A stretch of 64,000 nt of DNA from Micromonospora sp. WMMD961 (GTDB lineage Bacteria > Actinomycetota > Actinomycetes > Mycobacteriales > Micromonosporaceae): positions 2,820,501-2,884,500 of the forward strand of contig NZ_JARUBJ010000002.1 in the NCBI RefSeq assembly GCF_029626145.1. The letters are read 5' to 3'. Shown in pieces: positions 50,158 to 56,957 of this stretch; the first letter of the stretch is position 1, and every line of letters starts with the position of its first letter. The notes below the pieces were generated by a model. The model was not told where the DNA came from and did no database searches. It was given only the letters and a program-made list of their open reading frames with translations. The position numbers and the translations under genes are program-made.

Positions 50158-50943
50158 TCAGTAGACGGCCAGCCCTCGTTCGGCGAACTGCCCGCGGACC
50201 CGGGCCAGCAACTCGGGATCGGGCGGCTCGGCGTCGGCCAGAGGGAAGGTGAGCCCCAGTTCGGCGTACTTGTGCGCGCCGAGCCGGTGGAAGGGCAGCA
50301 CGTCGACCCGCTGCACGGAGGCCAGACCGGCGGCGAAGTCGGCGACGCCCGCCACGTTGTCCACCGCGTCGGTCAGGCCGGGCACCAGCACGAACCGAAT
50401 CCAGATCGGCGTGCCCCGCTGCGCCAGGCGGCGGCCGAAGCGCAGCGTCGGGCTCACCGAACCGGTCCGGGTGACCTGCCGGTACGTCGCGGGATCCCAC
50501 GACTTGACGTCCAGCAACACGAGATCGGTGGCGTCGAGCAGGTCGTCGTCGGCGCGCACCCCGAGGAAGCCGGACGTGTCCAGCGCGGTGTGCAGACCGA
50601 GGTCGTGGCAGCGGCGCAGCACCTCGCCGGTGAACCGGGGTTGCAGCAGCGGCTCGCCGCCGCTGAGCGTCACGCCGCCGCCGCCGATGCTGATGAACCG
50701 CCGGTACCGTTCGATCTCCGCCATCAGCTCGTCGACGGTGCGGGTTCGACCACTGCGCCGGTACCAGGTGTCCGGGCTGTGGCAGTAGCGGCAGCGTAGG
50801 GGGCAGCCGGCGAGGAACGCCACGAAGCGGATCCCCGGCCCGTCCACCCCCACGGAGATGTCCCACGAGTGCACGCTCCCGACGGCCGGCGCGTCGGTCC
50901 GCCCGGGCCGACGCCCGGGCGGCGACATCGGTCGTGTCGTCAC
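50158..50943 (-). CDS. pflA: Pyruvate formate-lyase-activating enzyme
   Basis: A radical-SAM enzyme that installs the glycyl radical in PFL. The iron-sulfur motif CPLRCRYCHSP (CxxxCxxC) follows SVHSWDISVGVDGPGIRFVA; GGGVTLSGGEPLLQP and LHTALDTSGFLG are the usual SAM-binding strands. The length is 261 residues. The start is GTG 50943, in a GTGA overlap with the pflB stop; an internal ATG at 50928 is an alternative. It requires anoxic conditions to work, which fits the hypoxia context. Confidence 0.95.
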   Translation of the reverse strand: MTTRPMSPPGRRPGRTDAPAVGSVHSWDISVGVDGPGIRFVAFLAGCPLRCRYCHSPDTWYRRSGRTRTVDELMAEIERYRRFISIGGGGVTLSGGEPLLQPRFTGEVLRRCHDLGLHTALDTSGFLGVRADDDLLDATDLVLLDVKSWDPATYRQVTRTGSVSPTLRFGRRLAQRGTPIWIRFVLVPGLTDAVDNVAGVADFAAGLASVQRVDVLPFHRLGAHKYAELGLTFPLADAEPPDPELLARVRGQFAERGLAVY

Positions 50944-53231
50944 AGCGACCCGTGGAAGGTACGCGACACCACGTCGCGTTGCTGCTCGGGCGTGAGCCGG
51001 ACGAAGTTCACCGCGTACCCGGAGACCCGCACGGTCAGCTGCGGGTAGCGCTGCGGGTGTGCCATCGCGTCGACGAGGGTGGCCCGGTCCAGGACGTTGA
51101 CGTTGAGGTGGAACCCGCCGGCGTCGGTGTACCCGTCGAGCACCCCGGCCAGGTTGTCGATGCGCTCCTGGCGGGTGCGCCCCAACCCGTCGGGGCTGAC
51201 CGTTGCGGTCAGCGAGATCCCGTCGCGGGCGGCGTCGTACGGCAGCTTCGCCACCGACAGCGCCGCCGCGACCAGGCCGTGGTTGTCGCGTCCGTTCATC
51301 GGATTCGCCCCGGGGGCGAAGGGCTCGCCCGCGCGCCGGCCATCCGGGGTGTTTCCGGTGTGCTTGCCGTACACCACGTTCGAGGTGATGGTGAGCACCG
51401 ACATGGTCAGCTCGGCGTCGCGGTAGGTGCGCTGTCGGCGCAACTTCGCCGCGAACGCTTCGGTCAGCCACACGGCGATGGAGTCGGCCCGGTCGTCGTT
51501 GTTGCCGTAGGTGGGGGGAGCACCCTCCACGACGTAGTCGACCGCGAGTCCGCTGGCGTCGCGCAGCACCGTCACCCGGCCATAGCGGATCGCGGCGAGG
51601 CTGTCCACCGCCACCGACAGGCCGGCGATGCCGGTGGCCATGAATCGGCGTACCGGGTGGTCGTGCAACGCCATCTCCAGCCGTTCGTACGCGTACCGGT
51701 CGTGCTGGTGGTGGATCACGTTCAGGGCGTCGACGTACGTCTCGGCGAGCCAGTCCAGCGTCCGGTCGTACGCGGCGAGCACTGTGTCGTAGTCGAGGAC
51801 CTCGCCGTCCACCGGTGGTGTGGCCGGAGCGACCTGTTCGCCGGTCAGCTCGTCCCGGCCGCCGTTGATCGCGTAGAGCAGTGCCTTGGCCAGGTTCGCC
51901 CGCGCCCCGAAGAACTGCATGTCCCGGCCGACCCGCAGGGCGGACACGCAGCAGGCGATGGCGGTGTCGTCGTCGTACGCCGGGCGGATCAGCTCGTCGT
52001 TCTCGTACTGGATGGCGCTGGTGTCCAGCGACACCTGGGCGCAGAACCGTTTGAAGCCGGCGGGCAGCCGCGGCGACCAGAGCACGGTCAGGTTGGGCTC
52101 CGGGGCCGGACCCAGGTTGTAGAGGGTCTGCAGGTAGCGGAAGCTGGTGCGGGTGACCAGCGGCCGGCCGTCCGCGCCCATCCCGCCGAGTGCCTCGGTG
52201 ACCCAGGTGGGGTCACCGGAGAAGAGCTGGTCGTACTCCGGGGTGCGCAGGAACCGGATGATCCGCAGCTTGATCACGAAGTCGTCGATCAGCTCCTGGG
52301 CGGCCATCTCGGTCAGCCGCCCCTCGGCGAGGTCCCGCCGCAGGTAGACGTCGAGGAAGGTGGCCGTGCGCCCGAGCGACATCGCCGCGCCGTTCTGTTC
52401 CTTGGTGGCGGCGAGGTACGCGAAGTACAACCACTGGATGGCCTGCCGGCCGGTGGTGGCCGGTCCGGAGATGTCGTGGCCGTAGCTCAACGCCATCTGC
52501 TTCAGCTCGTCCAGTGCCCGGATCTGCTCGGCCAGTTCCTCCCGGTCGCGGATCACGTGGTCGGTCGACGGCCGATCGTCGAGGGCCTCCTTGACCGCCC
52601 GTCGTTCGGCGATCAGCCGGTCCACGCCGTAGAGCGCGACCCGGCGGTAGTCGCCGATGATCCGACCCCGGCCGTACGAGTCGGGCAGCCCCGTGATGAC
52701 GTGCGAGCGCCGCGCGGCCAGCACGTCGGCCGGGTACGCGTCGAACACCGCGTCGTTGTGTGTCTTGCGGTAGTCGGTGAAGATCTGGTGCACCGTCGGG
52801 TCGGGCTGGTAGCCGTACGCCCGCAGTGCGGTCTCCACCATCCGTAGGCCGCCGGTGGGCATGATGGCGCGACGCAGTGGCGCGTCGGTCTGCAGGCCGA
52901 CGATGAGCTCCCGGTCCCGGTCGATCCAGCCGGGGGCGTGCGCGGTGATCGTCGACGGGGTGGCGGTGTCGATGTCGAGGACACCTCGGCGGCGCTCCTC
53001 GACGAAGAGCTTCGCCAACGCGCCCCAGACCTCCAGGGTGCGGCAGGTCGGCCCGGTGAGGAAGCTGCCGTCGCCGGTGTACGGCTCGTGGTTGACCCGG
53101 ATGAAGTCGGCGACGTCGATGGTGTCCTGCCACCTGCCGTGGGTGAACCCCCGCCAGGGTGCGCGGGGGGCGGTGCCGAACGCGGCTGCTCCCGCCCGAG
53201 CGCTCGGGGGTGACGATCGCAGGGCGGTCAT
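50940..53231 (-). CDS. pflB: Pyruvate formate-lyase (formate acetyltransferase)
   Basis: Converts pyruvate and CoA to acetyl-CoA and formate by a glycyl radical. The 763-residue length matches E. coli PflB. The active-site Cys pair is in TAIACCVSALRVG (about 426-427), and the radical Gly738 is in RVSGYAVNF, 25 residues from the C-terminus. ATG 53231 overlaps the adh stop (ATGA), and its stop overlaps pflA. The enzyme is destroyed by oxygen when activated, so its presence in a likely aerobic actinomycete indicates use under oxygen limitation. Confidence 0.96.
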   Translation of the reverse strand: MTALRSSPPSARAGAAAFGTAPRAPWRGFTHGRWQDTIDVADFIRVNHEPYTGDGSFLTGPTCRTLEVWGALAKLFVEERRRGVLDIDTATPSTITAHAPGWIDRDRELIVGLQTDAPLRRAIMPTGGLRMVETALRAYGYQPDPTVHQIFTDYRKTHNDAVFDAYPADVLAARRSHVITGLPDSYGRGRIIGDYRRVALYGVDRLIAERRAVKEALDDRPSTDHVIRDREELAEQIRALDELKQMALSYGHDISGPATTGRQAIQWLYFAYLAATKEQNGAAMSLGRTATFLDVYLRRDLAEGRLTEMAAQELIDDFVIKLRIIRFLRTPEYDQLFSGDPTWVTEALGGMGADGRPLVTRTSFRYLQTLYNLGPAPEPNLTVLWSPRLPAGFKRFCAQVSLDTSAIQYENDELIRPAYDDDTAIACCVSALRVGRDMQFFGARANLAKALLYAINGGRDELTGEQVAPATPPVDGEVLDYDTVLAAYDRTLDWLAETYVDALNVIHHQHDRYAYERLEMALHDHPVRRFMATGIAGLSVAVDSLAAIRYGRVTVLRDASGLAVDYVVEGAPPTYGNNDDRADSIAVWLTEAFAAKLRRQRTYRDAELTMSVLTITSNVVYGKHTGNTPDGRRAGEPFAPGANPMNGRDNHGLVAAALSVAKLPYDAARDGISLTATVSPDGLGRTRQERIDNLAGVLDGYTDAGGFHLNVNVLDRATLVDAMAHPQRYPQLTVRVSGYAVNFVRLTPEQQRDVVSRTFHGSL

Positions 53232-54238
53232 GGCTGGAGAACCAGACGGGCGGTGACCCGGCCGGCGAGGACGTCCTCGACCGCCGTGTTGATCTCGTCG
53301 AGCTTGCGGGTCTCGTAGGCGACCCGGGTCCGGCCGGCAGCGTGCAGCCGGAACACGTCGGCGAGGTCGGCGCGGGTGCCGACGATCGAGCCGACCACCG
53401 TGATCCCCTTGAGTACCGTCTCGAAGACCGGCAGGCTGATCGTGTTCTCCTTGGGCAGGGACACCAGCACGAGCCGTCCGCCGCGGCGCAGGCACCGGTG
53501 CGCCTGCTCGATAACCGTGGGGTTCGCGGCGAGGACGACGGCCACGTCGGCTCCACCGAGGCCGGTGATCGCGTCGACCGGGTCGACCTGCGCGGCGTTC
53601 ACGGTGTGGGTGGCGCCGAGCGCGGTGGCCAGCGCGAGCTTTTCGGCGGTGACGTCGACGGCGACGGTCTCGCCGCCGAAGAGCTGCGCGTACTGCTGCG
53701 CGAGGTGGCCGAGACCACCGATCCCGAAGATCGCCACCCGGTCCCCGGGGCGTACTGCGGCCACCTTCACGGCCTTGTACGTGGTGACCCCGGCGCAGGT
53801 CAACGGGGCCGCCTCGAACGGATCCACCCCATCGGGTACGCGTACCGCGTAGCGCGCGGCGGTGACGGCGTACTCGGCGTGCCCGCCGTCGATGCTGTAG
53901 CCGGTGTTGCGCTGCGACTCGCAGAGGGTCTCCCATCCGGTCACGCAGTAGGAGCAGGTGCCGCAGGCCCAGCCGAGCCAGGGCAGGGCCACCCGGTCGC
54001 CGACGGAGTGTTCGGTGACCCCGGGGCCGACCCGCTCCACGATGCCGACGCCCTCGTGGCCGGGGACGAACGGCGGATCGGGCCGGACCGGCCAGTCGCC
54101 GCGAGCGGCGTGGATGTCGGTGTGGCACAGCCCGCTCGCCTCGATCCGGACCAGCATCTCGCCGGCGCCGGGTTCCGGCACGGGCAGGTCGAACATCTCC
54201 AGTGGACGGTCGAACGCGGTGACGACGGCTGCGCGCAT
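53228..54238 (-). CDS. Zinc-dependent alcohol dehydrogenase (AdhP-like)
   Basis: A 336-residue medium-chain dehydrogenase. Catalytic zinc ligands are Cys38 (SGLCHTD), His61-Glu62 (GHEGVG) and a later Cys (LTCAGVTTYKAVK); structural zinc ligands are Cys92, 95, 98 and 106 (CGTCSYCVTGWETLC). The NAD(P) fold has GIGGLGHLAQQYA. ATG 54238 has AGGAGG 7 nt upstream; the frame continues to 54289 but without an RBS. First gene of adh-pflB-pflA. It could reduce acetaldehyde to ethanol, but no acetaldehyde dehydrogenase gene is in the window, so direction and substrate are inferred. Confidence 0.92.
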   Translation of the reverse strand: MRAAVVTAFDRPLEMFDLPVPEPGAGEMLVRIEASGLCHTDIHAARGDWPVRPDPPFVPGHEGVGIVERVGPGVTEHSVGDRVALPWLGWACGTCSYCVTGWETLCESQRNTGYSIDGGHAEYAVTAARYAVRVPDGVDPFEAAPLTCAGVTTYKAVKVAAVRPGDRVAIFGIGGLGHLAQQYAQLFGGETVAVDVTAEKLALATALGATHTVNAAQVDPVDAITGLGGADVAVVLAANPTVIEQAHRCLRRGGRLVLVSLPKENTISLPVFETVLKGITVVGSIVGTRADLADVFRLHAAGRTRVAYETRKLDEINTAVEDVLAGRVTARLVLQP

Positions 54239-54327
54239 CGGGGACCTCCTGGGTCGTTTCTCCGCTTCCAGGACCAGCCTGGCCCGCATTGCCGGAGCGG
54301 GGCAGGGGCACGAGACCGCGACCGGCC

Positions 54328-54341
54328 GGGACCAAAGTCAC
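54328..54341 (-). promoter_or_regulatory. DosR/DevR-like box upstream of adh-pflB-pflA
   Basis: The plus strand reads GGGACCAAAGTCAC, close to the mycobacterial DosR consensus GGGACTWWAGTCCC, differing at position 6 and at one of the last three C. It lies 90 bp before the adh start, in the gap shared with the divergent ArsR-type gene. Confidence 0.55.
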
Positions 54342-54358
54342 GGATTCCACTCCGCGCT

Positions 54359-54387
54359 TTGCACGCAAGTACGTAACTTCGTAGTAT
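54359..54387 (+). promoter_or_regulatory. Promoter of the ArsR-type gene with embedded dyad
   Basis: TTGCAC (54359-54364), 17-bp spacer, TAGTAT (54382-54387) fits a housekeeping-sigma promoter. The spacer contains the dyad AAGT-ACGTA-ACTT (54367-54379), suited to autoregulation. The ATG at 54394 is 6 nt past the -10 box, so the mRNA is probably leaderless. Confidence 0.6.
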
Positions 54388-54393
54388 CGACGC

Positions 54394-54897
54394 ATGGGTA
54401 CGATGGAGGAGCGGCTTGCCGCGCTGGAGGCGCAGGTCGCCACCCTGACCGAGCATCTGACGGCGACACCGGCGACGCCGCCTGCGCCCGAGGGCGCCTT
54501 CTGGGCCCTCGACGGCCTGAAGCAACGACTGCCGGCCGACGGCACGGGCGCGGTCCTCTACACCGGCACCGTCCGCGTCGCCGACCAGCACTACGACTGG
54601 CAGTACGGCCGCACCGTCGACGACCTGCTCGCCGCCGACTGGACAGAACTGGCCAGCACCCTCTCCGCGCTGGCCCACCCGGTGCGGCTGCGGCTGCTGC
54701 GGGAGGTCCTCGGCGGTCGGCAGAGCACCAGCGAGCTCGCCGAGATCGAGGACCTGGGCACCACCGGTCAACTGCACCACCACCTGCGCCAGATCACCGC
54801 CGCCGGTTGGCTGCGCAGCGCCGGCCGGGGTCGGTACGCGATACCGGCCGAACGCGTGGTGCCGCTGCTGGCCATCCTCACCGCCGCCGGCCGTTGA
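54394..54897 (+). CDS. ArsR-like winged-helix transcriptional regulator
   Basis: A 167-residue regulator. The N-terminal coiled coil (EERLAALEAQVATLTEHL) is followed by a winged helix from about residue 85: LASTLSALAHPVRLRLLREV, then STSELAEIEDLGTTGQLHHH and LRQITAAGWLRSAGRGRYAI, an ArsR-type order of helices and wing. The Cys metal-binding sites of metal sensors are absent, so it is probably not a metal sensor. It diverges from adh and precedes the serine hydrolase by 74 bp, so it may regulate one or both. The promoter suggests a leaderless transcript. Confidence 0.8.
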   Translation: MGTMEERLAALEAQVATLTEHLTATPATPPAPEGAFWALDGLKQRLPADGTGAVLYTGTVRVADQHYDWQYGRTVDDLLAADWTELASTLSALAHPVRLRLLREVLGGRQSTSELAEIEDLGTTGQLHHHLRQITAAGWLRSAGRGRYAIPAERVVPLLAILTAAGR

Positions 54898-54971
54898 ACC
54901 CCGCCCCCGAGGCACCGACCGCGCGAGCCACCACCACTGTGGACACCCCTCGCGTCGATGGAAGGAGCACC

Positions 54972-56195
54972 ATGCGCAGGGAAATCGTCAGCACCCTCGT
55001 CGTCGCGCTGATCGCCGTCCTCGTCGGGGTCGCGCTGATGCCCCGAGTGCCGCGACTCGGCTCGCACGGCACCGGCGATCCCGGCCTGATCAGCGCCGCC
55101 CGAGCCGCTGCGTCCGACCCGAAGGGGCACCGAGGGCTTGCCGTCGCGCTGGTCGAGAACGGCCGGGTCCGCACCGCGGGTCTGGGCGACCGGGACCTCG
55201 CCGGTCGGCCCGTCGAGCCCGGCACCGCGTTCGAGATCGGCTCGATCACCAAGGCGCTCACCGGCATGCTCCTCGCCGACCAGGCCGCCGCCGGTGTCGT
55301 CCACCCCGACGACCCGCTCGGCGGCACCTGGCCCGCGATCACCGGCCCCGCCCGCGACGTCACCCTCGCCGAGTTGGCCAGCCACCGTGCCGGGCTGCCC
55401 CGGGTGGCCCTCGGCTCCCCGCTGGCCTGGGCGCGCATGCTGTTGTCCAACGTCTCCGGCGGAAACCCGTACGCCGGGCAGAGCGTCGACACCGTCCGCG
55501 GCGCCGCCGACCGGGCCACCCCTGGCGACGGGCGCGGCGAGGTCCACTACTCCAACCTGGGGGCGTCCGTGCTCGGCCATGCGCTCGCCGCGAAGGCCGG
55601 CGTCGCGTACCCCGATCTGCTCCAGGAACGGCTGCTGCGGCCGCTCGGCATGACCGCCACCGTGGTCGCGGCCCAGGCCGACGGCCTGCCGGCCGAGCGC
55701 GCCCACGGCAGCCGCGCCGGCGGCCGGCCGCTCGACCCCTGGACGGGTGCCGGCTACGCACCGGCAGGCACCGGCGCCTGGTCCACGGCGGAGGATCTGG
55801 CCCGGTTGGCCGCCGCGACCCTCGCGGGCACCGGGCCGGGCGTCGACGCCGCCACCGCCCGGTTCCGCGAGGACGGGGACACCCGCATGGGGTACGGCTG
55901 GTTCACCACCCGGCACGGCGATCACGAGGTGGTCTGGCACAACGGGGCGACCAGCGGATTCCGGTCCTACATCGGCCTCGAACGGGCCACCGGCCGGGCG
56001 GTGGTGGTGCTCGGCAACACCGACCGGGCGTCGAGCCGATCGGTCTGCGGCTGCTCGGCGTGCCGCAGGAGGAGGCCGAGGCGGCCGCCCCGGTCACCCC
56101 GGTCTGGATCGGTATCGGCCTCGCGGTGGCCTTCACCTTCCTCGGCGGCCTGTCACTGCTCGGCACCGCCCGCCGTCGCGAACTGGACCGGGTGA
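54972..56195 (+). CDS. Serine hydrolase (class C beta-lactamase/DD-peptidase fold), frameshifted near its 3' end
   Basis: As read, 407 residues. An N-terminal membrane anchor or signal (IVSTLVVALIAVLVGVALMP) precedes an extracytoplasmic beta-lactamase-family domain with all three catalytic motifs: SITK (Ser91, Lys94), YSN (about 193) and HNG (about 322). After NTDRA at about 56030 the reading frame turns into an Arg/Pro-rich sequence typical of a wrong frame. A one-base G insertion after 56030 would restore VEPIGLRLLGVPQEE and continue to 56443 (490 residues) with three more membrane helices. This is either a sequencing error in a G/C run or a real frameshift. GGAAGGAG precedes ATG 54972. Confidence 0.8.
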   Translation: MRREIVSTLVVALIAVLVGVALMPRVPRLGSHGTGDPGLISAARAAASDPKGHRGLAVALVENGRVRTAGLGDRDLAGRPVEPGTAFEIGSITKALTGMLLADQAAAGVVHPDDPLGGTWPAITGPARDVTLAELASHRAGLPRVALGSPLAWARMLLSNVSGGNPYAGQSVDTVRGAADRATPGDGRGEVHYSNLGASVLGHALAAKAGVAYPDLLQERLLRPLGMTATVVAAQADGLPAERAHGSRAGGRPLDPWTGAGYAPAGTGAWSTAEDLARLAAATLAGTGPGVDAATARFREDGDTRMGYGWFTTRHGDHEVVWHNGATSGFRSYIGLERATGRAVVVLGNTDRASSRSVCGCSACRRRRPRRPPRSPRSGSVSASRWPSPSSAACHCSAPPAVANWTG

Positions 56196-56443
56196 CGCTG
56201 CTGGCGGCGACGGTGTGGGGGGTGGCCTACCTCGGGTTGGCGCACCGCGTGGGGGACTGGTCGGTGGTGCCGGCGTGGCTGTGGCCGGTCGGGGCCGGCC
56301 TGTCCGCGGTGGGAATCGCCCTGGCGGCGTCACGGTGGCGGGCCCTGCCGACGGTCGACGCGAGGGTGCCGTGGCGTCGCCTGCTGTCGGTGGCGAGCTC
56401 CCTGGTGGCCGCCGTGCTGGCCGTCGTGGCCGTGACGACCTGA
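56031..56443 (+). pseudogene. Displaced C-terminal membrane part of the serine hydrolase
   Basis: In the +1-shifted frame this encodes the expected end of the upstream hydrolase: GLRLLGVPQEEAEAAAPVTP followed by three hydrophobic segments (WIGIGLAVAFTFLGGLSLLG; VTLLAATVWGVAYLGLA; LWPVGAGLSAVGIALAA plus a terminal one) and stop at 56441-56443. A GTG at 56060 could start it alone, but no RBS pattern suggests independent translation beyond GGAGGAGG inside the frame. Best read as part of one gene interrupted by a single-base deletion. Confidence 0.6.
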
Positions 56444-56493
56444 GCGACGCGCGGGCCGCCGGGGTCGCAACACGGCCCCGGCGGCCCCGGCGC

Positions 56494-56946
56494 TCAGCGG
56501 TCGACGACCAGCCGGCGGGCCCGCAGCGCCCGCGCCCACCACGGGCGCGGTGTCGCGGAGCGCAGCGCCGGCGCGCGGACACCCCGCAGGCTGACCCAGC
56601 CGCCCGGCCCCATCGTCACCGCGCCGATCGCCGGCGGCTTGCGGCGCCCGACCACGGCGACGGCCGCGGTGAGCACGGCGACCGCGAACGCGCCGGTCGC
56701 CGCGGCGAGCAGCCGGTCCGGGTCGGTCACCGGCCGGTACCGGACCCGCCCGCCGGAGAGGACGTACGCCCCCGTCGCCCGGCCGTCACGGACCACCGGC
56801 ACCAGCGCGGTCGCCGGTGTGCCCGGCAGTTCCAGCACCGGGCCTACCGGCCCTTCGGTGACCGCCGCGGCCGGCGTTTCGGGCGCCCGTCGGGTCGGGA
56901 CCGGGTTCAGCGGCGCGGCACCGGTGGGGTTGAGGATCGCGGTCAT
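56494..56946 (-). CDS. Hypothetical single-pass membrane protein downstream of ppdK
   Basis: A 150-residue protein of unknown family. The N-terminal ~75 residues are Pro/Ala/Thr-rich with strand-like VVRDGRATGAYVLSGGRVRY; a single membrane helix follows (LLAAATGAFAVAVLTAAVAVVG, ~79-100), then a basic tail (RRKPPAIGAV..RALRARRLVVDR). The ATG has TAGGAGG about 7 nt upstream and lies 11 bp after the ppdK stop, so it is co-transcribed with ppdK. Small membrane proteins of this sort often occur in hypoxia loci, but no function can be assigned. Confidence 0.65.
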   Translation of the reverse strand: MTAILNPTGAAPLNPVPTRRAPETPAAAVTEGPVGPVLELPGTPATALVPVVRDGRATGAYVLSGGRVRYRPVTDPDRLLAAATGAFAVAVLTAAVAVVGRRKPPAIGAVTMGPGGWVSLRGVRAPALRSATPRPWWARALRARRLVVDR

Positions 56947-56957
56947 GGCGCTGCCTC

